Below are positions 1 through 7,349 of a stretch of 7,531 nucleotides of DNA, piece after piece (positions within the stretch are counted from its first letter, which is position 1; the number at the start of each line of letters is the position of its first letter). The DNA comes from JBFJWU01 sp041623475 [NCBI: bacterium] (GTDB lineage Bacteria; J088). The position numbers and the translations under genes are program-made. The stretch spans positions 1 through 7,531 of the forward strand of contig JBFJWU010000159.1 of the NCBI GenBank assembly GCA_041623475.1, read 5' to 3'. Under the pieces are notes generated by a model. The model saw only the letters and a list, made by a program, of their open reading frames with translations. It did no database searches and was not told the DNA's origin.

Positions 1-480
1 AACCGTATCGCCGTCCTGCAACTGCCCCGGTTCAATGACACGAAAATAGATGCCGGTCCGGCCGCTGTCCAGGAACCGCTTGACGATCGCCGGGTCGCCT
101 ATGCGAATGCCCAGTTTGAAACAGGGAATCCGCGGCTGAGTTGCTTCGACCACAACGGATCCGATCCGGAATCGGTCACCGACATGGACCGCGTCTTCCA
201 ACAGCCCGGTACTGGTCAGGTTTTCGCCAAATTGCCCGGGTCGCAGTTCGTCGCGGTCCAGTTGGCCGGCCCACCACGGGTAATGTTCGTGCGGGTACAG
301 GTAGACGGCCTTGTCGCGGCCACCGTGGTTGGCCAGGTCCGCCTGGCCGTCTGCCGCAAAGCCGGCGAAGCCGACCGTCTGCGGACCTGTCACCGGCGAC
401 TTGAAGATCCCGGTCAGGACAGTGCCGCCGTTCCATTCCACGGGTAACGGCATCCCGACATTGACAGAGATGATCTTCAT
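1..480 (-). CDS. MOSC domain-containing protein, YiiM-like (3' end outside window)
   Basis: The frame is open for 160 codons from ATG 480-478 to the left edge, so the C-terminus is missing. It begins MKIISVNVGMPLPVEW. MOSC domains bind molybdenum cofactor and act in sulfur or N-hydroxylated substrate chemistry; YiiM-type members reduce N-hydroxylated compounds. Visible family motifs are HGGRDKAVYLY (about residues 52-62), FGENL (84-88), and EATQPRIPC ending at Cys120, the expected cofactor-ligand cysteine, followed by FKLGIR and GIYFRV (about 143-148). E. coli YiiM is about 220 residues, so roughly 60 residues probably lie beyond the window. No Shine-Dalgarno is visible before the ATG. Instead the start overlaps the upstream esterase stop as ATGA (480-477), which points to translational coupling. 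The family call is firm; the substrate is unknown. Confidence 0.92.
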   Translation of the reverse strand, partial: MKIISVNVGMPLPVEWNGGTVLTGIFKSPVTGPQTVGFAGFAADGQADLANHGGRDKAVYLYPHEHYPWWAGQLDRDELRPGQFGENLTSTGLLEDAVHVGDRFRIGSVVVEATQPRIPCFKLGIRIGDPAIVKRFLDSGRTGIYFRVIEPGQLQDGDTV

Positions 481-1094
481 TGGGGCATCGTAGCCGAAAC
501 GGCGGGCAACGCCTGCAAGGCCTCATACCACCTGCGGGCAATTCGTTTCTCACCGGATTCCGTGGCATGCAATCCGTCATACGTGTGGACGCGGTCATCA
601 AAGCCTGTCCATTGGTCCACCAGCAGGACCGGCTGTTGTTCGCTGTGGGTGCGCCCGACCACGTCCGGCAGCAGGCGGTTCAACTGTTTAACCTGCGCCC
701 GGATCGGCTTTCCGGGGATGACCTGCGCCACCAGGATCACGATCCCGGGTTGGCGCGACTGCAGGCCGCGGATGATCATTTCGATTTCAACGGCTGTTTC
801 GTCGATATCCTGGCCCTGCAACAGGTCGTTTGAACCGATATGCAACAGGACAATGTCAGCCGGGTTTTTCTGCAGCCAATAGCTCAGCCCCGTCAGGATC
901 TGGTCGGCGCGCCAGCCGCTGTGGCCCTCGTGGTCACCGTCGAAATCTGTAAATCGCGGCGTGCCCCGATAGGACCCCTGCATACTGCCGACAAAGTCAT
1001 AGGCCACCCCGGCCTGATCCAGGCGTTTGGCCAGCCAGTAGCGATACGACGCGTAACCACCGTCGCCGTGGGTAATCGAATCACCCAGCGGCAT
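477..1094 (-). CDS. SGNH/GDSL-family esterase (XynB-like), probable lipoprotein with upstream non-ATG start
   Basis: The 205-residue product from the first ATG is an SGNH hydrolase, a serine esterase fold acting on acyl or acetyl esters. Block I is GDSITHG (Ser6), preceded by MPL. EGHSGWRADQI (about 56-66) resembles the XynB-like carbohydrate-esterase subgroup. Block III is GSND (87-90, Asn89), and block V is DGLH (Asp173, His176). All catalytic positions are present. The coordinates use the only ATG, but this start leaves the nucleophile at residue 6 and cuts off the usual beta-strand before GDS. The frame is open upstream to a stop at 1254-1256 and encodes a lipoprotein-like leader (see 1095-1226). 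No Shine-Dalgarno precedes the ATG. It lies directly downstream of acnA and its stop overlaps the MOSC start. The substrate is not known; carbohydrate or other extracellular esters are plausible if the protein is exported. Confidence 0.88.
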   Translation of the reverse strand: MPLGDSITHGDGGYASYRYWLAKRLDQAGVAYDFVGSMQGSYRGTPRFTDFDGDHEGHSGWRADQILTGLSYWLQKNPADIVLLHIGSNDLLQGQDIDETAVEIEMIIRGLQSRQPGIVILVAQVIPGKPIRAQVKQLNRLLPDVVGRTHSEQQPVLLVDQWTGFDDRVHTYDGLHATESGEKRIARRWYEALQALPAVSATMPQ

Positions 1095-1226
1095 GATGCG
1101 TACAACCGGCCCGGCGGCAACCCTGGTCGCACTGTCCAGGTCACCGGTCGACCCCGATGGCGATTCCGTACAGGCACCCGCCAGCAGCGCCCAGCACAGA
1201 ATTACCGCCAGGCGTCGTTCAGGCGT
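1095..1226 (-). other. Probable lipoprotein signal peptide and N-terminal extension of the SGNH esterase
   Basis: Upstream of ATG 1094 the esterase frame reads [18 protein letters not shown], then TESPSGSTGDLDS, then VVRI leading into MPLGDSITHG. This has an Arg-Arg n-region, a hydrophobic core, and a lipobox-like AGA followed by Cys (codon 1170-1172), then a short Ser/Gly/Thr linker typical of lipoproteins. The frame contains no ATG, GTG or TTG between the stop at 1254-1256 and ATG 1094. The candidate starts are CTG at 1211-1209, seven bases after the acnA stop, or ACG at 1226-1224, which would keep the Arg-Arg and overlap the acnA stop. Neither has a clear Shine-Dalgarno. A rare start codon, re-initiation after acnA, or a sequence error that hides the start could all explain it. 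Confidence 0.6.
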
Positions 1227-3933
1227 TTTCGCTCTCCGAACCGGCCATGTTTTTCAGCACCGTATGCAGGATGCCACCATTGCGGTAGTAATCCACTTCG
1301 ACCGGTGTATCGACGCGAACAACGACCTGGAAAGATTTCGTTGATCCATCCGCCGCAGTCGCGATGACCTCCAATTCGTTCTTGGGCCTCAGTCCGTCAC
1401 CCAGACCCGGAATATCAAAGGTTTCCTCGCCGGTCAGACTCAGGCTGTCGGCCGACTCGCCGGACTTGAACTGCAATGGCAGCACGCCCATGCCGACCAG
1501 GTTGGACCGGTGGATCCGCTCGTAGCTGACCGCAATCACAGCCCGCACACCCTGCAGGATCGTGCCCTTGGCGGCCCAGTCCCGGCTGCTGCCCGTGCCG
1601 TATTCTTTGCCGGCCAGGACGACCAGGGGCGTACCGTCTTGCTTGTATTTCATTGCCGCGTCGTACATGGACAGCTTTTCCCCGGTGGGCAGGTAGCGAG
1701 TGTAGCCGCCCTCGACCCCGGGCACCAGCTTGTTGCGGATTCGGATATTGGCAAAGGTCCCCCGCATCATGACTTCGTGGTTGCCACGGCGGGACCCGTA
1801 GGAATTGAAGTCCCCGGGCTGGACGCCGCGGTCCATCAGCCATTTGGCTGCCGGGCTGTCCTGGGCGATGGAACCCGCGGGTGAAATATGGTCCGTGGTC
1901 ACCGAGTCGCCAAACAGCGCCAGTACCCGGGCACCCCGGATCGCCTGGATTTCCGCCCGGTCCGCGCTCAGGGTTTCAAAATATGGCGGCTTGCGGATAT
2001 AGGTTGAATCCTCGTCCCAGGCATACCGTTCGCCCTCGGGTACGGCAATGTTGTTCCACGTTTCGTTGGCCGTAAATACCCGGCCATACTCTTCCTCGTA
2101 CATCGCCTGGGTAATACACTGGCCGACGGTTTCGTTGATCTCGGCCTTGGTCGGCCAGATGTCCCGCAGGAACACGTCGTTGCCATCACGATCCTTGCCG
2201 ATCGGATCGCTGGTAATGTCGATGTCGATTGTGCCGGCCAGCGCATAGGCGATGACCAGCGGTGGCGAGGCCAGGTAATTGGCCCGCACATGGCTGTGGA
2301 TTCGGCCTTCAAAGTTCCGGTTACCGCTCAGGACCGAGGCCGCCACCAGGTCATTGTCGTCAATCGCCTGCTCGATTTCCTGTTTCAGCGGGCCGCTGTT
2401 GCCAATACAGGTCGTACAACCGTAGCCGACCGTCTGGTAGCCCAGGTCATCCAGGTACTTGTCCAGTCCCGATGTTTCCAGGTAGCGGGTAACCACCTTG
2501 GAGCCCGGGGCCAGGCTGGTTTTTACGTACGGCGGGATCTTCATTCCCAGCTCGCTGGCTTTCTTTGCCAGCAGTCCGGCACCAATCATCACCGACGGAT
2601 TCGAGGTGTTGGTACACGAGGTAATCGATGCCACCACCAGCGAGCCGTCGCCCAGGGTTGTGGCCTGTCCGTCGATTTCAATCTGGACAGTTTTACGCCG
2701 CGAACCGTCCCCGGCGATCATCTCCATGGCCTTGGTAAAGGCGGTCGGCGAATCTTCCAGCAGGATCCGGTCCTGGGGACGCTTGGGGCCGGCAATGGAT
2801 GGCTGAACCGTGTTCATATCCAGTTCAATCACCGTTGAATACGTGGGTTCCGGCGTATCGGCGTCGCAGAACATGCCCTGGGCCTTGCAGTACGCCTCGA
2901 CCAGGTTTACCAGGGTTTCCGGACGGTTGGTCCGCCGCATGTACTCCAGGGTCTCGCTGTCCACGGGAAAGAATCCACAGGTCGCGCCGTATTCCGGCGC
3001 CATGTTGGCGATGGTCGCCCGGTCAGGCAGGCTCAACCGCGCCAGGCCCTCGCCGAAGAACTCGACGAACTTGCCGACGACCCCCAGCTCGCGCAAAATT
3101 TCGACAACCCGCAGGACCAGGTCGGTCGCAGTGGCGCCTTCGGGCAGTTCGCCTGTCAGGCGAAACCCGACCGTTTCCGGCAGCAGCATGTACAGCGGCT
3201 GGTCCAGCAGCGCGGCCTCGGCCTCGATCCCACCAACGCCCCAGCCCAGGATGCCCAGGCCATTGATCATCGTGGTGTGCGAATCGGTACCCACCAGGGA
3301 ATCCGGGAACGCCACGGTTTCGCCCTCGACAATGCGGGTGCTGACCACCCGGCCCAGGTATTCCAGGTTGACCTGGTGAACGATACCGGTAGCCGGCGGT
3401 ACAACGCGGAAATTGGCAAACGTATCCGCACCCCAGCGCAGGAACTCGTACCGTTCGCGGTTGCGCTCGAACTCCAGCTCGGCGTTCTTCTGCAGCGCCT
3501 CTTCGGACCCGTAGTAATCAATCTGCACGCTGTGGTCAATCACCAGATCCACGTCCAGCACCGGGTTGATGCGCGTCGGGTCGGCACCCAGTCGCTCGAC
3601 CATTGCGTCGCGCATCACCGCCAGGGCAACCACCGCCGGCACGCCGGTGAAATCCTGCATGACCACACGGGCAGGCTTGAACGGCACCTCGCCGTCGGTG
3701 TCCGGTTTCGGCTGCCAGTTCGCCACATAGCGTACGTCGTCTTCGGTAATGGTATAGCCATCCACCTGTCGCAGGACCGCCTCCAGCAGGATCTTGATGG
3801 TCATGGGCAGGCGCGCAACGTTTTCAAACCCCGACTGCTTCGCCAGGTCCGGCAGGCTGTAGTACGTCACCGTACCGTCCGCAGTTTCCAGGGTTTTCTT
3901 GACGCCGAACGGATCGTTGTTGGCTGCGCTCAT
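1219..3933 (-). CDS. acnA: Aconitate hydratase A (aconitase)
   Basis: This cytosolic TCA-cycle enzyme interconverts citrate and isocitrate through cis-aconitate using a [4Fe-4S] cluster. From ATG 3933 the product is 904 residues, close to E. coli AcnA (891). The expected signatures run in order: [17 protein letters not shown] (His134), [24 protein letters not shown] [19 protein letters not shown] (Cys440), [12 protein letters not shown] (Cys506, Cys509), [25 protein letters not shown] and [12 protein letters not shown]. The three cluster cysteines and the swivel-domain SSRD are intact. The start at 3933 gives [16 protein letters not shown], which matches family N-termini. The frame extends to 4035 with Arg/Pro-rich residues unlike AcnA. 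A second ATG at 3954-3952 ([11 protein letters not shown]) is possible; the AAAGGA just inside it sits about 12 nt before ATG 3933. It is first in an apparent acnA-esterase-MOSC unit. Confidence 0.97.
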   Translation of the reverse strand: MSAANNDPFGVKKTLETADGTVTYYSLPDLAKQSGFENVARLPMTIKILLEAVLRQVDGYTITEDDVRYVANWQPKPDTDGEVPFKPARVVMQDFTGVPAVVALAVMRDAMVERLGADPTRINPVLDVDLVIDHSVQIDYYGSEEALQKNAELEFERNRERYEFLRWGADTFANFRVVPPATGIVHQVNLEYLGRVVSTRIVEGETVAFPDSLVGTDSHTTMINGLGILGWGVGGIEAEAALLDQPLYMLLPETVGFRLTGELPEGATATDLVLRVVEILRELGVVGKFVEFFGEGLARLSLPDRATIANMAPEYGATCGFFPVDSETLEYMRRTNRPETLVNLVEAYCKAQGMFCDADTPEPTYSTVIELDMNTVQPSIAGPKRPQDRILLEDSPTAFTKAMEMIAGDGSRRKTVQIEIDGQATTLGDGSLVVASITSCTNTSNPSVMIGAGLLAKKASELGMKIPPYVKTSLAPGSKVVTRYLETSGLDKYLDDLGYQTVGYGCTTCIGNSGPLKQEIEQAIDDNDLVAASVLSGNRNFEGRIHSHVRANYLASPPLVIAYALAGTIDIDITSDPIGKDRDGNDVFLRDIWPTKAEINETVGQCITQAMYEEEYGRVFTANETWNNIAVPEGERYAWDEDSTYIRKPPYFETLSADRAEIQAIRGARVLALFGDSVTTDHISPAGSIAQDSPAAKWLMDRGVQPGDFNSYGSRRGNHEVMMRGTFANIRIRNKLVPGVEGGYTRYLPTGEKLSMYDAAMKYKQDGTPLVVLAGKEYGTGSSRDWAAKGTILQGVRAVIAVSYERIHRSNLVGMGVLPLQFKSGESADSLSLTGEETFDIPGLGDGLRPKNELEVIATAADGSTKSFQVVVRVDTPVEVDYYRNGGILHTVLKNMAGSESENA

Positions 3934-4165
3934 GGGCTGGTAGGGTCCTTTCATTGACGGTCGGTCCGGCCGGCGGCAGGCCGCAGGACGAATCCGGAAC
4001 GCTGGTTCGAAACGCGGCCCGGAAGCAGGCCGCAAGCCCTTATTTTAACGGTCTTCCCCTGCCCCGGGCAACGTGCGATTGGTCCGCCTGCGGTTCAACC
4101 GGTGCATCAGACCACTACCGTCACGGATTGTTACAATACGAATCAAGAACAGGAGGCAATCAGCC
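3934..4165. promoter_or_regulatory. Divergent intergenic region between acnA and the BI-1 family gene
   Basis: About 230 bp separate the two divergent starts, so promoters for both directions should lie here. For the minus strand, TAAAAT at 4047-4042 is a reasonable -10, but the matching -35 position (around 4070-4065) is poor. For the plus strand, TACAAT at 4132-4137 is a good -10, about 30 bp before the BI-1 ATG, with no clear -35 at 17 bp spacing. An imperfect direct repeat built on GCAGGCCGCA occurs near 3974 and 4025. No operator or riboswitch is recognisable. Confidence 0.4.
4151..4156 (+). promoter_or_regulatory. Shine-Dalgarno site AGGAGG of the BI-1 family gene
   Basis: A perfect AGGAGG lies 9 nt before ATG 4166. 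It decides the start: the frame is open further upstream to an ATG at 4073, but that stretch is basic and unlike BI-1 proteins and has no comparable ribosome-binding site. Confidence 0.85.
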
Positions 4166-4891
4166 ATGCAACCGAACATTCGACGAGTTGATGAATTTGG
4201 AACCCAGGCCCCAGCCGTACCGGGCAGTCGTGCTCGCGCCAGCGAGTTTATTGCCGGTGTCTACCGCTGGATGGCCATCGGCCTGCTGATCACCGCCGGG
4301 GTCGCCTGGTTTGTGGTCAGTACGCCAGCGTTGATGAACGCAATCGTATCCAACCAGTTGCTGCTGTTTGGCCTGCCCATGGCAGAACTGGCACTGGTCT
4401 TCTGGCTGAGCGCCCGCATCAACAAACTGAGCGTCAATGCGGCGACGATCATGTTCCTGACCTTCAGCGCCCTGAACGGCGCAACGATCAGCCTGTACCT
4501 GATGATCTACACAGCATCGTCGGTGGCCAGTACATTTGTTATTACGGCCGGTATGTTCGGCACCGCAGCCGTCTGGGGTGCGACCACCAAACGGGACCTG
4601 TCCGGGATGGGCAGTTTCCTGTTTATGGGCCTGATCGGCATCATCATCGCGTCGGTCGTCAATATGTTTATGGGCAGTTCGCGGATGGACTGGATCATCA
4701 GCGTGGCCGGTGTCGGGATCTTTGCCGGACTGGCCGCCTACGACAACCAGCGGCTGCGGCGAATGGCCGACCAGGTTGGCAGCGGCGAATCCCTGGCCAA
4801 AGCCACGATCATGGGTGCCCTGGCGCTGTACCTGGACTTCATCAACCTGTTCATCATGTTGCTGCGCCTGCTGGGCGATCGTCGGGACTGA
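4166..4891 (+). CDS. Bax inhibitor-1 (BI-1/YccA/YbhL) family integral membrane protein
   Basis: The 241-residue product has about seven hydrophobic segments (roughly 33-52, 64-82, 92-112, 121-140, 151-169, 174-192 and 212-234) behind a polar, cytoplasmic-looking N-terminus of about 30 residues. Family hallmarks are ALNGATISLY (102-111), TKRDLSGMG (141-149), AAYDNQ (Asp193, equivalent to the usual YDTQ) and LYLDFINLF (Asp224). In the bacterial homologue YetJ a conserved Asp pair gates a pH-sensitive calcium leak, and both acidic positions appear to be present here. E. coli relatives include YbhL and YccA, the latter a modulator of FtsH, so the physiological role cannot be assigned. The length is typical (about 220-250). 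It lies 48 bp upstream of recG in the same frame and orientation, so co-transcription is likely although a functional link is not obvious. Confidence 0.95.
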   Translation: MQPNIRRVDEFGTQAPAVPGSRARASEFIAGVYRWMAIGLLITAGVAWFVVSTPALMNAIVSNQLLLFGLPMAELALVFWLSARINKLSVNAATIMFLTFSALNGATISLYLMIYTASSVASTFVITAGMFGTAAVWGATTKRDLSGMGSFLFMGLIGIIIASVVNMFMGSSRMDWIISVAGVGIFAGLAAYDNQRLRRMADQVGSGESLAKATIMGALALYLDFINLFIMLLRLLGDRRD

Positions 4892-4899
4892 GCGGACCG

Positions 4900-4914
4900 G
4901 CCGGCGTAACCGGC
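4900..4914 (+). repeat. Small GC hairpin between the BI-1 gene and recG
   Basis: GCCGG (4900-4904) and CCGGC (4910-4914) form a 5-bp stem with a CGTAA loop. It follows the BI-1 stop by about 8 nt and precedes the recG ribosome-binding site. There is no following T-run, so it is not an intrinsic terminator. It could modulate RNA stability or recG translation, or be chance in GC-rich DNA. Confidence 0.3.
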
Positions 4915-4929
4915 TGACCACAATCCGGC

Positions 4930-4935
4930 AGGAGG
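4930..4935 (+). promoter_or_regulatory. Shine-Dalgarno site AGGAGG supporting a TTG start for recG
   Basis: A perfect AGGAGG ends 4 nt before TTG 4940-4942. The spacing is short, but no ATG or GTG nearby keeps the conserved RecG N-terminus, so this site supports TTG initiation. Confidence 0.65.
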
Positions 4936-4939
4936 ACCA

Positions 4940-7003
4940 TTGGACGGCGACAGCCACGCCTGGCTGTGGGACACCCCGCAGTTCCTCAAGGGCATCGGCC
5001 CCAAGAAAGCACGCGAACTGCAATCCCGCGGTGTCGTTGATGTCTATGACCTGCTGAACTTCCTGCCCCGGGGTTACCGGGACTACCGCGCGGTACTCAG
5101 CCTGTCCGAGGCCATGGATGGGGTCGAAGCCTCGTTTCGGGTGCGCGTGGTGACCCCGCCCAAACGAGCCTACCGCCGCCGCTTTTATCGCGCCGAAGTC
5201 GAGGACGACAGCGGCCTGGCCGAACTGGTCTGGTTCAGCAACAAACTGTACGGTCCCTCGGCGGACCTGCAACCCGGGCAGCAGATCTGGATCGTCGGCA
5301 AACCCAGCAAACGCCGCACGGTCATGTCGTTTTCCCACCCGCGCATTTTCAGTGACATGTCCCGCGTCGACATTGAACCCATGTACCGAGGTATCCCCTG
5401 GCTGAGCGGCGGCCTGCGCAAGGCCGTCAAGGAATTGGGCAAACGCCTGCAGGCCGCAGACCCCCTGCCCGCTGAACTGCGGGACGCGTGGCAGGTCCCG
5501 GACTGGCGCGCCGCATTTACCCAGGTCCACGCACCCGGCACAAACGACCCACTGGAAGATGTTTATGCGTTTCGCAGCAACGGTTATCGCCGTGTCGCCG
5601 CCGACGCGTTTTTTTCCTGGTTTCTGGGGATGGGCATGCGTCGCCGGTCGATGCAGCGGGTCGAGACCCGGCCGATCCAGGTCGGGGACGACATCGTCGA
5701 CCAGCTGCGCGCCGCCCTGCCGTTTGCCCTGACCGGCGACCAGCAGGCGGCGCTGGATGCGATCCTTCAGGATATGAACCAGTCCACGCCGATGTTTCGC
5801 CTGGTCCAGGGCGATGTCGGCAGCGGCAAGACCGCCGTTGCCCTGCTGGCGGCTGCTGTTGCCGCCCGGGCTGGCGGCCAGGTGGCCCTGCTGGCCCCCA
5901 CCGAAATCCTGGCCGGGCAGCACGCCCGGTTCTTTGACGAGGTCCTGGGGGGCATGGGCATCCGTATTACCCGCCTGACCGGCTCGCTCAGTGCGATCCG
6001 CCGCAAGGAAGTCCTGCACATGATCCGCAGCGGTGCGGTGGACATCGTCATCGGGACCCACGCCCTGCTGCAGGATGCCGTCGAATTCCAGGACCTGCGC
6101 CTGGTGGTTATTGACGAAGAACAGCGCTACGGCGTCATGCAGCGCAGCGCCCTGCGGTCCAAGGGCGGCGCCCCCCACACGCTGCTGCTTTCGGCCACGC
6201 CCATCCCCCGGTCCCTGTCGCTGGTGCTGCTGGGTGACACCGATGTGACGGTCATTCGCGAAAAACCGGCCGGTCGCGCACCGGTCGAAACCCGGATCAT
6301 TCCCGAGGACGGCAAACGCGAAGTCCTGGAACACATCAAGACAGAGCTGGACGCTGGCCACAAGGTCTTTTTCCTGTATCCCCGGGTCGACGACCAGCCC
6401 GACAGCGACCAGGCCTCGGTGGTCGAAATGCACCAGCGCCTGGCCGATTACTTTGGCGCCGACCAGGTCGGCCTGCTGCACGGGCGCATGGCCGGCGACG
6501 AGAAAGACCGGATGCTGCGCAGCCTGAAAGACGGCCGCATTTCGATCCTGGTCACGACAACAGTCATCGAAGTCGGCGTCGACGTGCCCGATGCCACCAT
6601 CCTGGTCATTGGCCACCCCGATAATTTTGGATTAAGCCAGCTGCACCAGATCCGTGGCCGCATTGGCCGCGGCAACCTGCCGGGCACCTGCTACCTGCTG
6701 GTCGACGACGGCACCGGCGACGACGCGCTGGCCCGCCTGGATGTGATGACCCAGACCAATGACGGGTTCGAGATCGCCGAGGCAGACCTGGAACTACGCG
6801 GCCCTGGCAGCATGCTGGGCACCCGCCAGAGCGGCATCCCCGACATCCACCCCGTCCTGCTCCGCCGCTTCAGCGACCTGGCCACCGAAGTCCGCGCCAG
6901 CGCCGAAGCCATCCTTGACGAAGACCCCCACCTGACCGCCCCCCAATGGCGCCGCGTCCGCGAAATCCTGCAACGGAAATGGGACATGAGCGCGGAAGCG
7001 TGA
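4940..7003 (+). CDS. recG: ATP-dependent DNA helicase RecG
   Basis: RecG remodels stalled replication forks and branched recombination intermediates, converting forks to Holliday junctions. The 687-residue product is close to E. coli RecG (693). The N-terminal part holds LKGIGPKKA (16-24) and LLNFLPRGYRDYR (38-50), then the OB-fold wedge domain (about 60-150). The helicase motifs are Walker A GDVGSGKT (291-298), motif II DEEQ (392-395), SATPIPR (418-424), TTTVIEVGVDVP (539-550) and QIRGRIGRG (570-578). The RecG-specific TRG region reads ELRGPGSMLGTRQSG (618-632). It starts with TTG behind a close AGGAGG; the next ATG would remove the conserved N-terminus. Motif II reads DEEQRYGV rather than the DEQHRFGV I expect for RecG, giving an Mfd-like box, although the TRG and wedge regions settle the identity. 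No terminator is visible after the stop. Confidence 0.97.
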   Translation: MDGDSHAWLWDTPQFLKGIGPKKARELQSRGVVDVYDLLNFLPRGYRDYRAVLSLSEAMDGVEASFRVRVVTPPKRAYRRRFYRAEVEDDSGLAELVWFSNKLYGPSADLQPGQQIWIVGKPSKRRTVMSFSHPRIFSDMSRVDIEPMYRGIPWLSGGLRKAVKELGKRLQAADPLPAELRDAWQVPDWRAAFTQVHAPGTNDPLEDVYAFRSNGYRRVAADAFFSWFLGMGMRRRSMQRVETRPIQVGDDIVDQLRAALPFALTGDQQAALDAILQDMNQSTPMFRLVQGDVGSGKTAVALLAAAVAARAGGQVALLAPTEILAGQHARFFDEVLGGMGIRITRLTGSLSAIRRKEVLHMIRSGAVDIVIGTHALLQDAVEFQDLRLVVIDEEQRYGVMQRSALRSKGGAPHTLLLSATPIPRSLSLVLLGDTDVTVIREKPAGRAPVETRIIPEDGKREVLEHIKTELDAGHKVFFLYPRVDDQPDSDQASVVEMHQRLADYFGADQVGLLHGRMAGDEKDRMLRSLKDGRISILVTTTVIEVGVDVPDATILVIGHPDNFGLSQLHQIRGRIGRGNLPGTCYLLVDDGTGDDALARLDVMTQTNDGFEIAEADLELRGPGSMLGTRQSGIPDIHPVLLRRFSDLATEVRASAEAILDEDPHLTAPQWRRVREILQRKWDMSAEA

Positions 7004-7025
7004 CCGTCCGGTGAAGAGGGTTAGC

Positions 7026-7041
7026 CACAGAGGCACAGAGG
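7026..7041 (+). repeat. Tandem CACAGAGG repeat, block 1
   Basis: Two perfect head-to-tail copies of CACAGAGG lie at 7026-7033 and 7034-7041, starting 22 bp after the recG stop. A degenerate relative (TTTCACCACGGGGGACA) follows at 7053-7069. Confidence 0.8.
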
Positions 7042-7069
7042 AAGAGAAGAACTTTCACCACGGGGGACA

Positions 7070-7095
7070 TCCGCCGTCGCTAAAGCTAAGGCGGA
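7070..7095 (+). repeat. Inverted repeat TCCGCC / GGCGGA
   Basis: TCCGCC (7070-7075) and GGCGGA (7090-7095) form a perfect 6-bp stem around a 14-nt loop that itself contains GCT and AGC. There is no T-run on either side, so it is not a standard terminator. It sits between the two CACAGAGG blocks and may belong to the same repeat unit. Confidence 0.5.
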
Positions 7096-7151
7096 CAGGC
7101 TGGGGAAAGGCAGGGGGAAGACAAGAATAAGAATTGAAAAGAGTTTCACAC

Positions 7152-7177
7152 CACAGAGGACACAGAGGGCACGGAGG
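7152..7177 (+). repeat. Tandem 9-bp CACAGAGGN repeat, block 2
   Basis: Three units with 9-bp period: CACAGAGGA (7152-7160), CACAGAGGG (7161-7169) and CACGGAGG (7170-7177). It is preceded by TTTCACAC and followed by a polypurine tract, an arrangement that partly mirrors block 1. Confidence 0.8.
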
Positions 7178-7210
7178 GGGAGAAGGCAGGAAAGAAGGGA
7201 AGAAATAAAA
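7173..7210 (+). repeat. Polypurine tract
   Basis: A 38-nt run of A and G interrupted only by C7187 and T7206. A similar but less pure run spans about 7104-7142. Such strand asymmetry is absent from the genes in the window. Confidence 0.6.
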
Positions 7211-7349
7211 ACGATAAGTCAGCCCCAATCAAATCCAGTCCATTTACAACAAATTCCGGAATTACCCCACGACCGCGCACGCCGTGGCAAACGGCCCGAC
7301 CCCGCACCTGCCCATTGAGCAAGGAAATGCTGTTCGAGTGGTAACGAGT

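Larger units (their letters stand above)
7004..7349. other. Repeat-rich non-coding stretch after recG
   Basis: No frame here shows a recognisable protein. The interval holds CACAGAGG-type tandem repeats, a hairpin at 7070-7095 and nearly pure purine runs (about 7104-7142 and 7173-7210), then about 130 bp of mixed composition. Base composition is clearly more A-rich and strand-asymmetric than in the flanking genes. No intrinsic terminator with a T-run is visible on either strand. Confidence 0.6.

Noticed and set aside
176-601. A 141-codon minus-strand frame overlapping the MOSC and esterase genes
   Set aside because: It overlaps two well-supported genes in another frame and encodes an Arg/Pro-rich peptide with no family resemblance.
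3277-3957. A 226-codon plus-strand frame antisense to acnA
   Set aside because: It lies fully within acnA, which has complete family signatures. The translation is His/Arg/Val-rich with no domain, as expected for a shadow frame.
3934-4035. N-terminal extension of aconitase to ATG 4035, or a targeting peptide
   Set aside because: The extra 34 residues are Arg/Pro-rich and unlike any AcnA N-terminus, while ATG 3933 gives a family-typical start and length.
4160-6616. An 818-codon open frame on the minus strand, antisense to the BI-1 gene and most of recG
   Set aside because: Its codons are exact reverse complements of the sense codons, because the two genes share a phase and the 48-bp gap is a multiple of three. 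It stays open simply because TTA, CTA and TCA are almost unused in these GC-rich genes, and it begins just inside the single TTA near 6632. The product is low-complexity Gln/Gly/Asp/Ala/His-rich with no recognisable domain.
7070-7095. Possible rho-independent terminator after recG
   Set aside because: The stem is short, the loop is 14 nt and no T-run follows on either strand.
7021-7180. Possible CRISPR array from the repeated CACAGAGG units
   Set aside because: Units are only 8-9 bp and directly tandem with no spacers of regular length, and no cas genes are nearby.
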